Notes: generated from the sequence alone by a model not told the origin. DNA of 64,000 nucleotides from Ectopseudomonas alcaliphila (GCF_900101755.1 NZ_FNAE01000006.1:124001-188000), one strand, 5' to 3'; positions 50,255 to 60,703 are shown, counted from the first letter of the stretch. Numbers and translations are program-made.

Positions 50255-50914
50255 TCAGTCCCAGCCCTTGGGGCATTGCACGCAGCCGGGTATGTTGGCG
50301 TCCTGGAAGTTGCCGAAGCGGGTACGCGCGCCGCTGAGGTTGGCGTTTTCCAGGTTGGAGCCGCCGAGTTTCACCTCTTGCAGGTTGGCATCTTCAAGGT
50401 GAGCGCCTTTGAGATCGGCCTTGCTCAGCCAGGTCATTTCCAGATTGGCCGCCTGCAGCTGGACGTTGTGCAGCTTGGCCCCGGAGAGGCGGGCGAACTC
50501 CAGGTTGGCGGCGCGCATGTCGGCGCCTTCGAACTCGGCAGCCTGGGCGAACAGGCCCCAGCCACCGATGGCCACCAGGCTGGCGCCGGACAGGTCGGCC
50601 AGGCGCAGGTTGCTCTGTTGCAGGCTGGCGCGGGTGAGGTTGGCGCCGCGCAGCTTGGCTTTCTCCAAATTGGCCAGGTCGAGGTTGACGTGGCGCAGGT
50701 CGGCGCCGGAAAGATCCGCGCCGGACAGGTTCATGCGGCGCATGTCGAGGTTGCGCAGGTCGGCACTACGCAGGTTGGCGTTGGGGCATTGGCTGTCGGG
50801 TTCGATGCGGCAGCCGTTGATCTGCGGCACGCCGTCGTTATCGGTTTCGGCACCGATGGCGTGGCTGCCGATTACCAGCAGCAGGACCGGGATAAGCAGA
50901 GGCAGGTAATTCAT
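50255..50914 (-). CDS. Periplasmic pentapeptide-repeat protein
   Basis: 219 residues with a signal peptide (1-22) and a Cys-containing segment, then about 25 pentapeptide repeats of the A-[D/N]-L-x-x form (A-N-L-R-S-A-D-L-R-N, G-A-D-L-S-G-A-D-L-R), making a right-handed quadrilateral helix. A protein of this kind also lies next to the dehydrogenase gene in the P. putida ped cluster. Start at ATG 50914 with G-A-G-G-A upstream. It follows exaA by 100 bp in the same direction. The function is unknown. Confidence 0.88.
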   Translation of the reverse strand: MNYLPLLIPVLLLVIGSHAIGAETDNDGVPQINGCRIEPDSQCPNANLRSADLRNLDMRRMNLSGADLSGADLRHVNLDLANLEKAKLRGANLTRASLQQSNLRLADLSGASLVAIGGWGLFAQAAEFEGADMRAANLEFARLSGAKLHNVQLQAANLEMTWLSKADLKGAHLEDANLQEVKLGGSNLENANLSGARTRFGNFQDANIPGCVQCPKGWD

Positions 50915-50974
50915 GGCGAGTCCTCGGATGAGTTGGTGGGAGGCTGTCGCGGCTAAAGCCCCTCCCACGGGTAG

Positions 50975-51006
50975 CGTGCATGGCGCACCCTACGGTGCGC
51001 CATGCG
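50975..51006. repeat. REP-like unit between exaA and the pentapeptide gene
   Basis: Hairpin G-G-C-G-C-A-C-C-C-T-A-C-G-G-T-G-C-G-C-C. It may attenuate transcription between the two genes. Confidence 0.65.
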
Positions 51007-51014
51007 TTGGGCCC

Positions 51015-52877
51015 TTAGCGCTGGGCGCTGGTCTTGTCCCAGCTCGGCAGCTTGAACACCCAGAAGGATCCACCCTGGGCGACCGGCTTGGTCAGCTCGG
51101 CCATATCGCCGCCCCACAGCGGCACAGCGCCGCCGTAACCAGCGGTCACGCCGATGTACTGCTCGCCGTCCTGCTCCCAGGTGACGGGTGGGGAGATGAT
51201 TCCGGTGCCGACCTGGAACTTCCACAGTTCCTTGCCGTTCTTGGCGTCGAAGGCCTTGAAGTAGCCGTCGCCGGTTCCGGTGAACACCAGGTTGCCCTTG
51301 GTGGCGAGCACGCCGGCCCATAGCGGCAGGCGCTCCTTGTGTTCCCAGGCGACCTTGCCGGTGGTCGGGTTCATCGCCCGCAGGATGCCGACGTGGTCGT
51401 CGAACAGGCGCTTGATGCGAAAGCCCATACCCAGGTAGGCGGAGCCTTTCTTGTAGTGCGCCTCCTCGGCCCAGTAGTCCTCCTTCCAGTGGTTGGCCGG
51501 CACGTAGAACAGGCCGGTGTCCTGGCTGTAGGCCATCGGGTTCCAATTCTTGCCGCCGAGGAAGGGCGGGGAGACCTCGACCACCTCGCCCTTGCTTTCG
51601 CCCGGCTTGGGCTTCGGCGGACGCTGGCCTTCGTTCTCGACCGGGCGCCCGGTTTCCAGGTCGATGTGGCTGGCCCAGGTGATCTTGTCGACGAAGGGGA
51701 AGGCGTTCTTCAGCTTGCCGTTGGCGCGGTCGACCACGTAGAAGAAGCCGTTGCGGTCGGCGTGAGCGGTGGCCTTGGTGACCTTGCCGTCCTTGTCCTT
51801 GTAGTCGAACAGCACCAGTTCGTTGTTGCCGGAGAAGTCCCAGGCGTCGTTCGGGGTGTGCTGGTAGAACCACTTCACTTCCCCGGTAGTCGGGTCGACG
51901 CCGACCTGGCCGGAGGTGTACAGGCTGTCGTAGTCCTTAGGATCGCCGCCATCGGCGGTGCGCGCCCAGCCGTTCCATGGTGCCGGGTTGCCGGCGCCGA
52001 TGATGATGGTGTTGGTTTCGGCATCGAAACTGGCGCTCTGCCACGGCGCGCCGCCGCCCTGGCTCCAGGCCTCCTTCTTGCCGGTCGGGTGGTTGGGATC
52101 GTCCGGCCAGCTCGGCGCCTTGACGTCGCCGGTCGGGGTGCTGTCCTTGCCGTTCAGGCGGCCCATGTGGCCTTCGACGAACGGGCGCATCCAGACTTCT
52201 TCGCCGGTATCCGGGTCGCGGGCGAACAGTTTGCCGACCACACCGAACTCGTCACCGGAGCTGCCGTGGATGACCAGCACCTTGCCGCTCTTGCCATCTT
52301 TGACGATGGTCGGCGCGCCGGTCATGGTGTAGCCGGCGGCGTGGTCGCCGAACTTCTTGTTCCACACCACCTTGCCGGTGTCCTTGTTCAGCGCCACGAC
52401 GCGGGCGTCGAGGGTGCCGAAGTAGATCTTGTCGCCATAGATGGCGGCGCCACGGTTGACCACGTCGCAGCACGGGCGGATGTCGTCGGGCAGGCGGTGG
52501 CTGTAGGTCCACAGGCGCTTACCAGTCTTGGCGTCGAGGGCGAAGACGCGCGAGTAGGAACCGGTCACGTAGACCACACCGTCATGGATGATGGCCTGGG
52601 ACTCCTGGCCGCGCTGCTTCTCGTCACCGAAGGAATAGCTCCAGGCCGGGGTCAGCTTGAACACGTTGTCGTCGTTGACCTGAGCCAGCGGGCTCCAGCG
52701 CTGGGCGTTGGTGCCCATGCCGTACTGCAGCACGTTGCTGGTGGTGGTGTGGTCGTTGGCAATGTCATCCCAGGTGACCGGCTTGGCGAACGCGGCCTGG
52801 CTCAGCGCCAGGCCGCCGGCCAGCATCAGGGCCAGCGCCAGGGGGCGTGGGGTGCTGGGTAGGTTTCTTGTTGTCAT
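51015..52877 (-). CDS. exaA: PQQ-dependent ethanol dehydrogenase ExaA (PedE), Ca2+ type
   Basis: 620 residues with a signal peptide (about 1-31). This is the soluble periplasmic quinoprotein alcohol dehydrogenase that oxidises ethanol and other alcohols and passes electrons to cytochrome c550. Seen: eight-bladed W-motif propeller repeats, the vicinal disulfide pair in R-P-C-C-D-V-V-N-R-G, catalytic Asp347 in N-D-A-W-D-F-S-G-N-N. The residue two after the base is Ser349, the mark of Ca2+-dependent enzymes (lanthanide types have Asp there). Size fits ExaA (623). It is divergent from exaB, with a CTACTAC element between. Confidence 0.95.
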   Translation of the reverse strand: MTTRNLPSTPRPLALALMLAGGLALSQAAFAKPVTWDDIANDHTTTSNVLQYGMGTNAQRWSPLAQVNDDNVFKLTPAWSYSFGDEKQRGQESQAIIHDGVVYVTGSYSRVFALDAKTGKRLWTYSHRLPDDIRPCCDVVNRGAAIYGDKIYFGTLDARVVALNKDTGKVVWNKKFGDHAAGYTMTGAPTIVKDGKSGKVLVIHGSSGDEFGVVGKLFARDPDTGEEVWMRPFVEGHMGRLNGKDSTPTGDVKAPSWPDDPNHPTGKKEAWSQGGGAPWQSASFDAETNTIIIGAGNPAPWNGWARTADGGDPKDYDSLYTSGQVGVDPTTGEVKWFYQHTPNDAWDFSGNNELVLFDYKDKDGKVTKATAHADRNGFFYVVDRANGKLKNAFPFVDKITWASHIDLETGRPVENEGQRPPKPKPGESKGEVVEVSPPFLGGKNWNPMAYSQDTGLFYVPANHWKEDYWAEEAHYKKGSAYLGMGFRIKRLFDDHVGILRAMNPTTGKVAWEHKERLPLWAGVLATKGNLVFTGTGDGYFKAFDAKNGKELWKFQVGTGIISPPVTWEQDGEQYIGVTAGYGGAVPLWGGDMAELTKPVAQGGSFWVFKLPSWDKTSAQR

Positions 52878-53044
52878 GGTTGTGCTTCCCGTTGAAGAAA
52901 GTGATCGCCGCAGTGGCAGTTCGATGGTGGAACTCGCACCGCTTCGCGCCTACGGAAAAACTCCCGCCTTTGCCGGGAGGATTTCCCGGTCGGCCCATGA
53001 CTTGGCCTTGCTCCCAAGGCATCACCAAAACCCCCACCCAAGCC

Positions 53045-53062
53045 CTACTACCAAGGGACTAG
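53045..53062 (+). promoter_or_regulatory. CTACTAC element (site D)
   Basis: C-T-A-C-T-A-C-C-A-A-G-G-G-A-C-T-A-G, 105 bp before exaB and 168 bp from the divergent exaA start. It matches site F at 16 of 18 positions. Confidence 0.65.
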
Positions 53063-53167
53063 AGCGCAACCACCAAAGCAGCATTCGGCGTGCTGCGCGG
53101 CCTTTCTAAGATGGTCGCCACGAGCTCTGTGCGAGCTGTCTTGCGTGCATTCGATGAGGTCCTGGCC

Positions 53168-53590
53168 ATGAACAACAAGAAGATCCAATCCACCCTGGCG
53201 TTGTTGCTGCTCGCCGCGTCGACCAATCTGTGGGCCCACGGCGATGTGGTGCCGCAGGCGGTCAATACCGACGGCCTTGAGCCCCTGGGTGAAGAGTGGC
53301 TGGAAGAGAATCCCTATCGCGACAACCCGCGCGCCATCGAAATTGGCTCCTCGGCCTACAACCAGAACTGCGCCGCCTGCCATGGCCTGGAAGCCAAGTC
53401 CGGCGGTATCGCCCCGGACCTGCGCCTGCTGGAACTGGGGGCCATGGGCGACGAGTGGTACAAGGAGCGGGTGATCAACGGTGCGGTGCGCGATGGCCGC
53501 GTGTACATGCCGAAGATGGCCGACTTCCTCAGCCAGGAAGCGCTGTGGGCGGTACGTAGCTATCTGGAGAGCGTGCACGTCGAGGAGTAA
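53168..53590 (+). CDS. exaB: Cytochrome c550 ExaB (PedF)
   Basis: 140 residues, signal peptide 1-24, one haem-c site C-A-A-C-H (Cys68, Cys71, His72) and a likely axial Met in V-Y-M-P-K-M (114 or 117). It is the periplasmic electron acceptor of the quinoprotein alcohol dehydrogenase. It heads a run with pedG, the SoxYZ-like gene and the metallohydrolase. Start at ATG 53168; the frame is open 26 codons upstream without a signal peptide. Confidence 0.92.
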   Translation: MNNKKIQSTLALLLLAASTNLWAHGDVVPQAVNTDGLEPLGEEWLEENPYRDNPRAIEIGSSAYNQNCAACHGLEAKSGGIAPDLRLLELGAMGDEWYKERVINGAVRDGRVYMPKMADFLSQEALWAVRSYLESVHVEE

Positions 53591-53672
53591 GAGCGTGATG
53601 AAAAATCTGCTGCGCGCAGGCCCAGCGCGACCTGCCTTCGCTGGCGACGATTTCTTCACCCTCTCTGAGGCC

Positions 53673-54545
53673 ATGCGCCGACTGATCCTGTTGTGTGGCC
53701 TGCTGCTGTGCCTGGGCACTGCCCAGGCACAGGTGCGCGACTTCGACCGCATCACCGAGTTGGGCACCTTGCGTGTGGCGCTGTACCAGAACTTCCCGCC
53801 ATACAGCTACGAGCAGGACGGCCAGCCGCGTGGCATCGATTACGAGCTGGCCAAGGCGCTGGCTGACGGCCTCGGCCTCAAGCTGGAGCTGATGTGGGCG
53901 CCGCCAGGCGAGAAGCTCGACGATGACCTGCGCGACTACATCTGGCGTGGCCGAGTCACTGCGCAGGGGCAGTTGGCCGATCTGATGCTGCGCGTGCCTT
54001 ACGACCGCGACTACGCGCAGATGCGCAACGATCTGGGCGAGCTGGTCAACGAGCGCGTGGTGATGTTCGGCCCCTATCAGCGCGAGCGTTGGCAGTTGGC
54101 GTTCGACCGTCGGCGGCTGCCCGAGGTGCCGAGCATCGTTGCGTTGCGCCAGCATCCGGTCGGGGTCGAGGTCGAGAGCGTGCCCTCGTTCTATCTGAGT
54201 TCGGTGCAGGGCGGCATGCTCAGCCAGGAAACCCGTCACTACCCGACGCCGCAGCTGGCCTTCGCCGCCATGCAGGGTGGTGAAGTGGACGCGGTGATGG
54301 CGCTGCGTGGCGAGGTGGACTGGCTGCTGCACGAGGCGAACGACCCGCAGCTGGCCCTGGCCGAGAACGCCTACCCGGACATGGGCCGGCAGATCTGGGA
54401 AATCGGCATGGCGGTGCACGAAACCAACCGGCAACTGGCCTACGCCCTGGAAGAACAGCTGGAAAACCTGATTCTTGATGGCTCGCTCGAGCGCCTCTAT
54501 GTGCGCTACGGGCTGCGCTTTGAGAAGCCTGAACAGTACCAATAA
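53673..54545 (+). CDS. pedG: Quinoprotein-associated periplasmic substrate-binding protein (PedG/XoxJ type)
   Basis: 290 residues with a signal peptide (1-20, ending A-Q-A-Q). The fold is type II, as in amino-acid ABC binding proteins: L-G-T-L-R-V-A-L-Y-Q-N-F-P-P-Y-S-Y near residue 32, and D-Y-E-L-A-K-A-L-A-D-G-L-G near 56. XoxJ-like proteins of this kind help methanol or alcohol dehydrogenases mature or interact; no permease is linked to it here. ATG 53673 has G-A-G-G upstream; the frame begins earlier, within exaB. Confidence 0.85.
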   Translation: MRRLILLCGLLLCLGTAQAQVRDFDRITELGTLRVALYQNFPPYSYEQDGQPRGIDYELAKALADGLGLKLELMWAPPGEKLDDDLRDYIWRGRVTAQGQLADLMLRVPYDRDYAQMRNDLGELVNERVVMFGPYQRERWQLAFDRRRLPEVPSIVALRQHPVGVEVESVPSFYLSSVQGGMLSQETRHYPTPQLAFAAMQGGEVDAVMALRGEVDWLLHEANDPQLALAENAYPDMGRQIWEIGMAVHETNRQLAYALEEQLENLILDGSLERLYVRYGLRFEKPEQYQ

Positions 54546-54566
54546 GGCGTGAGCCGGAGGTGGGCG

Positions 54567-55316
54567 ATGGATTGGCGGACCCTGGTGTTGCTGGCCCTGT
54601 TCGCCTGGGCCTGGGAGGCGCGGGCGCAAGGTACCGACCCGGTCACTTCGGTGATGTGGGACTACTACCATCAGCGCCTGCTGAATGGCGAGACGTTCGT
54701 CTTCGACGACAGCATCCGTCTGGATGTGCCGCTGTTCGCCGAGGATGCGCGTCAGGTGCCGATCCAGATCGACGCCAGGGCCTACAGTGGCCGGGTCAAG
54801 CGCATCCTGGCCTGGGCCGAGCTCAACCCCATCCCGCAGATCTTCGATTTTGCTCCCGGCGCGCAGCTCGAACCGAGCCTGGCCATTCGCATCCGCGTCG
54901 AGCAGGCCACGCCGATTCGCGCGGCAGTGCTGACCGACGATGGCGTCTGGCACATCGGCTCGGCCCGCGTCGAGGCGGCAGGCGGCGGTTGCACTGCACC
55001 CAGCGTGGTACGTGCCGAAGCCGGCTGGGAGGAGCGCCTGGGCCAGGTGCTGGGCAAACGCTTCGTGCGTGGCGAGCACAGCCGTCTGCGCCTGCAGGTG
55101 TCGCACCCCATGGACAACGGCCTGGTCGGCGGCATTCCCGAGTTCTACATCGAGCAGGCCGAACTGCGCGGCGAGGGCGGCCAGGTGCTGGGGCGTATCG
55201 AGCTGTTCCCAGCCGTCAGCGAGAATCCCACGCTGACCTTCGACCTGCGCGGCGATCAGCAGGCCGAGCTGTGGCTGCGCGACAACAACGGCAACGAATT
55301 CCAGGCCGCGTTCTGA
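54567..55316 (+). CDS. Quinoprotein-associated SoxYZ-like carrier protein
   Basis: 249 residues with a signal peptide (1-21). The middle holds G-G-G-C-T-A-P (Cys142), comparable to the swinging-arm Cys of SoxY, and the C-terminal part looks like SoxZ (H-P-M-D-N-G near 190). It is thought to carry a covalently bound intermediate in a quinoprotein relay together with the metallohydrolase next door. ATG 54567 follows C-G-G-A-G-G; a GTG at 54549 is possible. Chemistry inferred only. Confidence 0.83.
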   Translation: MDWRTLVLLALFAWAWEARAQGTDPVTSVMWDYYHQRLLNGETFVFDDSIRLDVPLFAEDARQVPIQIDARAYSGRVKRILAWAELNPIPQIFDFAPGAQLEPSLAIRIRVEQATPIRAAVLTDDGVWHIGSARVEAAGGGCTAPSVVRAEAGWEERLGQVLGKRFVRGEHSRLRLQVSHPMDNGLVGGIPEFYIEQAELRGEGGQVLGRIELFPAVSENPTLTFDLRGDQQAELWLRDNNGNEFQAAF

Positions 55317-55325
55317 ACACGTTCA

Positions 55326-55347
55326 GTAGGGTGCGCCGCGCGCACCA
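55326..55347. repeat. REP-like unit before the metallohydrolase gene
   Basis: G-T-A-G-G-G-T-G-C-G-C-C-G-C-G-C-G-C-A-C, GCGCACC family, inserted in the 52-bp gap of the operon. Confidence 0.65.
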
Positions 55348-55368
55348 ACCCATTCAGGGAGTGCTTCC

Positions 55369-56298
55369 ATGCGCTGGATGTTATTGCTGACCTGCCTGCT
55401 CGCCAGTCTGGCCCAGGCACTCGACTACCACCTGCAACCGCGGCAGATCGCCGAGGGCGTCTGGCTGCTGGAAGGCAGCACCGATAACTTCGCCGCGGAC
55501 AACGGCGGCAATATCGTCAACGTCGGCTTTATCGAAACCGCGGACGGCGTGGTGGTGATCGATACCGGCCCGTCGCGCCGCTATGGCGAGGCATTGCGCC
55601 AGAGCATCGAGAAGGCCACCGGCAAACAGGTGGTGCGCGTACTGCTGACTCACCATCACCCCGATCATGTGCTGGGCAACCAGGCTTTTGCCGGCGTGCC
55701 CATCGCGGCGCTACCCGAGACCACCCGGTTGCTGGCCGAGCAGGGCGACGCCATGGCGGAGAATATGTACCGTCTGGTCGGCGACTGGATGCGTGGCACC
55801 GAGGTGGTATTGCCCACCGAGGAACTGCAAGAAGGCACGCTGGAAATTGGCGGCCGACGCCTGCAGCTGCTGGCGCTACGTGGGCACACCGGCGCCGACC
55901 TGGTGATTCTCGATGAGCGCACGGGCGTGTTGTTCGCCGGCGATATCCTGTTCTACCAGCGCGCGCTGACCACGCCGAACAGCCCGGGCCTGGACGTGTG
56001 GCTGGCCGATCTGGATCGCCTCCAGGCCTTGCCCTGGAAGCAGATCGTGCCCGGTCACGGGCCGCTGACCACCGATGCTGCGCCGTTCGTGCAGATGCGT
56101 GATTACCTGGGCTGGCTCGATGGCTTGCTGCGCCAGGGCGCGGAGCAGGGCGCGGAGATGAACGAGCTGATCCGCGCGCCTATTCCGGAGCGCTTCGCCC
56201 AGGTCAGCCTGAGTCGTTACGAGCTGATCCGCAGTGTCAGCCACCTCTACCCGCACTACGAGCGCAACGCCATGGTGCGGGTGGATGCCAACCCGTAG
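55369..56298 (+). CDS. Quinoprotein relay system zinc metallohydrolase
   Basis: 309 residues, signal peptide 1-17, metallo-beta-lactamase fold with T-H-H-H-P-D-H (His95-His100), G-H-T-G-A-D (about 168), F-A-G-D-I (about 188) and P-G-H-G (about 228). SoxH-like; it is placed after the SoxYZ-like carrier, as in other quinoprotein loci, and presumably releases the carried group in the periplasm. G-G-G-A-G is seen upstream of the ATG. Confidence 0.88.
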   Translation: MRWMLLLTCLLASLAQALDYHLQPRQIAEGVWLLEGSTDNFAADNGGNIVNVGFIETADGVVVIDTGPSRRYGEALRQSIEKATGKQVVRVLLTHHHPDHVLGNQAFAGVPIAALPETTRLLAEQGDAMAENMYRLVGDWMRGTEVVLPTEELQEGTLEIGGRRLQLLALRGHTGADLVILDERTGVLFAGDILFYQRALTTPNSPGLDVWLADLDRLQALPWKQIVPGHGPLTTDAAPFVQMRDYLGWLDGLLRQGAEQGAEMNELIRAPIPERFAQVSLSRYELIRSVSHLYPHYERNAMVRVDANP

Positions 56299-56425
56299 GA
56301 GCCCGCTTGCGGGCGATGGTGTTGGCCGGTGGACTTTATCGCCGGCAAGCCGGCTCCTACAGGAGCACCAGTTTCGTAGCCCGGATGAAATCCGGGAGAA
56401 ATCCCCGGATTTCATCCGGGCTACA
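56295..56425. repeat. REP-like cluster after the metallohydrolase gene
   Basis: A facing pair T-A-G-G-A-G-C-C-C-G-C-T-T-G-C-G-G-G-C (56295-56361) and a facing pair G-T-A-G-C-C-C-G-G-A-T-G-A-A-A-T (56376-56425). The first overlaps the metallohydrolase stop. Confidence 0.8.
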
Positions 56426-56472
56426 TGCTTGAGGACATCGCCGCTGAAGCGCCTCCCACAGTACGTCTGGGC

Positions 56473-56859
56473 CTATAGCTCTTCGTCATCACGAATCAGC
56501 ACGTAGTGGCGACCGTGGTCGGTTTCTTCGTGGTCGTAGACGTAGTACATCACCACCTCGTCCAGACTGGCCTGCACGGCCACGTAATCGCCGCTCTCGG
56601 CCATGAAGAAGGCCTTGGTGGCCGGTTTGGCCAGGCACTCGATATGGGCCGTGACGAAGTGCGTGGGATCTTCTTCGCCGAAGTAGTCCTCGCGCTGGTG
56701 CGCATCCCAGTCCAGGGGCGTTTCGAAGGCACCGGTGATGAGGACTTTGGCGTCGCCCAGATCCTGTTCTTCGGCGTCCGGATCCTGCTCGTCGGGGCGA
56801 TAGACGGTGCAGTCCAGGGCGTCGGGATGGTTGAGGGTTTCCTGGCGAGGATGGGGCAC
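56473..56859 (-). CDS. Acidic hypothetical protein
   Basis: 128 residues, very acidic (D-E-Q-D-P-D-A-E-E-Q-D-L-G-D; tail I-R-D-D-E-E-L), no signal peptide or membrane segment. It looks like a small cytosolic conserved Pseudomonas protein; I do not know its function. It lies convergent with the metallohydrolase gene and divergent from pedH. Confidence 0.65.
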   Translation of the reverse strand: MPHPRQETLNHPDALDCTVYRPDEQDPDAEEQDLGDAKVLITGAFETPLDWDAHQREDYFGEEDPTHFVTAHIECLAKPATKAFFMAESGDYVAVQASLDEVVMYYVYDHEETDHGRHYVLIRDDEEL

Positions 56860-56959
56860 GGGCGTCTCCGGTCAAAATGTGCGGGCGGGCAAGTGTCGGG
56901 CAAAGACCCGGCCGCCGCAATCGCGATCATTGCAGGCCGAGACTTCGCTACAGCCGGTA

Positions 56960-56977
56960 TTGCTACCAAGGAACGAG
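56960..56977 (+). promoter_or_regulatory. CTACTAC-like element (site E)
   Basis: T-T-G-C-T-A-C-C-A-A-G-G-A-A-C-G-A-G, 108 bp before pedH. It is the most divergent of the six, as might suit opposite regulation. Confidence 0.5.
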
Positions 56978-57085
56978 GAAAATCGGCTGGGGGTGCAATT
57001 GTTGGGTGGCCTGGGTGAGCCAAGAATTCGCGGCACACCGGGAAAATTTCCCGGCAATAACAATGAACCCGCAGAGGTAGCCGCA

Positions 57086-58861
57086 ATGAAACACACCGGT
57101 CTTCGCCAGCCTTTCCTCCTCACCGCGCTGTGCGCGGCGATGCTGTTGCCGTCCGCCGCCGCGCTGGCGGTCACCGACGCCGAGATTCTCAAGGATGCCA
57201 CCACCACCGACGAGATCGTCACCAACGGCCTCGGCCTGCAGGGCCAGCGCTATAGCCCGTTGAACATCCTCAACGAGCAGAACGTCAAGGAACTGCGCCC
57301 GGTGTGGACCATGTCCTTCGGCGGCGAGAAGCAGCGCGGCCAGCAGGCGCAGCCGCTGATCAAGGACGGCGTGATGTACGTCACCGCCTCCTATTCGCGG
57401 GTGTTCGCTGTCGATGCGCGCACCGGTCGTGAGTTGTGGCAATACGAGGCGCGTCTGCCGGACGATATCCGCCCCTGCTGCGACGTGATCAACCGTGGCG
57501 TCGCCCTGTATGACGACCTGGTGATCTTCGGCACCCTGGACGCCAAACTGGTGGCGCTGAACAAGGACACCGGCAAGGTGGTGTGGCGCAAGAACGTCGC
57601 CGATCACAAGGCGGGCTACTCGATCACCGCGGCGCCGCTGGTGGTCAATGGCAAGCTGATCACCGGCGTGTCCGGTGGCGAGTTCGGCGTGGTCGGCAAG
57701 ATCGAGGCCTTCGATCCGAAGAACGGCGAGCTGCTGTGGAGCCGCCCGACTGTGGAAGGCCATATGGGTTACGTCTACAAGGACGGCAAGGCGGTCGAGA
57801 ACGGCATCAGCGGTGGCGAGGCCGGCAAGACCTGGCCGGGCGACCTTTGGAAGACCGGCGGCGCCGCGCCCTGGCTGGGCGGCTACTACGACGCCGACAC
57901 CAATCTGCTGCTGTTCGGCACCGGCAACCCGGCCCCGTGGAACTCGCACCTGCGTCCTGGCGACAACCTCTACTCGTCCTCGCGCCTGGCGCTGAACCCG
58001 GACGACGGCAGCATCAAGTGGCACTTCCAGACCACTCCGCACGACGGCTGGGACTTCGACGGCGTCAACGAGCTGATCTCCTTCGACTACCAGGAAGGCG
58101 GCAAGACCGTGAAGGCGGCGGCCACTGCCGACCGTAACGGCTTCTTCTACGTGCTCGACCGCACCAACGGCAAGTTCATCCGCGGTTTCCCCTTCGTCGA
58201 CAAGATCACCTGGGCCAAGGGCCTGGACAAGAACGGCCGGCCGATCTTTGATGACAGCAACCGCCCGGGCTCGCCGAGCGCGGCGGAGAAGGGCACGAGC
58301 GTATTCTCCGCACCGGCCTTCCTTGGTGCGAAGAACTGGATGCCGATGGCCTACAGCCAGGACACCGGACTGTTCTACGTGCCGTCCAACGAGTGGGGCA
58401 TGGACATCTGGAACGAAGACATCGCCTACAAGAAAGGCGCGGCCTACCTGGGCGCCGGTTTCACCATCAAGCCGCTCAACGAGGACTACATCGGTGTGCT
58501 GCGCGCCATCGATCCGAAGACCGGCAAGGAAGTCTGGCGCCACAAGAACTACGCGCCGCTGTGGGGCGGGGTGCTGACCACCAAGGGCAACCTGGTGTTC
58601 ACCGGCAACCCGGAAGGCTACCTGCAGGCGTTCAACGCCAAGACCGGCGAGAAGGTCTGGGAATTCCAGACCGGTTCGGGTGTGATCGGCTCGCCCGTGA
58701 CCTGGGAAATGGACGGCGAGCAGTACGTCTCGGTGCTGTCCGGCTGGGGCGGGGCGGTGCCGCTGTGGGGCGGCGAGGTGGCCAAGCGCGTCAAGCACCT
58801 GAACCAGGGTGGCATGCTGTGGACCTTCAAGCTGCCTAAGGAGCTGGTGGCCAAGCGCTGA
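57086..58861 (+). CDS. pedH: PQQ alcohol dehydrogenase PedH, lanthanide type
   Basis: 591 residues with a signal peptide (about 1-27). Same fold as ExaA: the C-C pair in R-P-C-C-D-V-I-N-R-G and propeller W-motifs. The active site reads H-D-G-W-D-F-D-G-V-N, so the catalytic base Asp323 is followed two residues later by Asp325, the extra ligand diagnostic of rare-earth-dependent enzymes (XoxF, PedH). Length is close to P. putida PedH (595). It oxidises alcohols and aldehydes when La-group ions are available. A 13-bp-stem terminator follows. The start fits the signal peptide. Confidence 0.93.
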   Translation: MKHTGLRQPFLLTALCAAMLLPSAAALAVTDAEILKDATTTDEIVTNGLGLQGQRYSPLNILNEQNVKELRPVWTMSFGGEKQRGQQAQPLIKDGVMYVTASYSRVFAVDARTGRELWQYEARLPDDIRPCCDVINRGVALYDDLVIFGTLDAKLVALNKDTGKVVWRKNVADHKAGYSITAAPLVVNGKLITGVSGGEFGVVGKIEAFDPKNGELLWSRPTVEGHMGYVYKDGKAVENGISGGEAGKTWPGDLWKTGGAAPWLGGYYDADTNLLLFGTGNPAPWNSHLRPGDNLYSSSRLALNPDDGSIKWHFQTTPHDGWDFDGVNELISFDYQEGGKTVKAAATADRNGFFYVLDRTNGKFIRGFPFVDKITWAKGLDKNGRPIFDDSNRPGSPSAAEKGTSVFSAPAFLGAKNWMPMAYSQDTGLFYVPSNEWGMDIWNEDIAYKKGAAYLGAGFTIKPLNEDYIGVLRAIDPKTGKEVWRHKNYAPLWGGVLTTKGNLVFTGNPEGYLQAFNAKTGEKVWEFQTGSGVIGSPVTWEMDGEQYVSVLSGWGGAVPLWGGEVAKRVKHLNQGGMLWTFKLPKELVAKR

Positions 58862-58876
58862 TCGGTTGAAGTGGCA

Positions 58877-58911
58877 GACGATGGCCGGACTCTGTCCGGC
58901 CATCGTCGTTT
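58877..58911 (+). terminator. Terminator of pedH
   Basis: G-A-C-G-A-T-G-G-C-C-G-G-A, 5-nt loop, T-C-C-G-G-C-C-A-T-C-G-T-C, then G-T-T-T-C. Perfect 13-bp stem, short T-tract. Confidence 0.8.
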
Positions 58912-59054
58912 CTGGAGTCTGTCGGATGGCACTGAGCTGCTGCGAAATACCACGGTGGATTTTTGCGTTTGGGAACGCAAGAGCAGGGGAACGGGTCTAG
59001 CCTTTAGCTTCCACAGCCTCGTACCTCGCTGCCAAAAGCCCGTGCCAGACCGCT

Positions 59055-59072
59055 CTACTACCAAATGACTAG
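59055..59072 (+). promoter_or_regulatory. CTACTAC element (site F)
   Basis: C-T-A-C-T-A-C-C-A-A-A-T-G-A-C-T-A-G, 110 bp before exaC, in a roughly 320-bp gap that otherwise holds only the pedH terminator. Confidence 0.65.
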
Positions 59073-59182
59073 GTGATCTGTGCCATGGGCGCATACCGAG
59101 GTTTCAGGGGGCTTCCTAAGATCGAACCATGACTCGCTTCCCCGATTGGCAGCGGGCTCCGACAACAAGAGAGGTCAGCATC

Positions 59183-60703
<1,521 letters not shown>

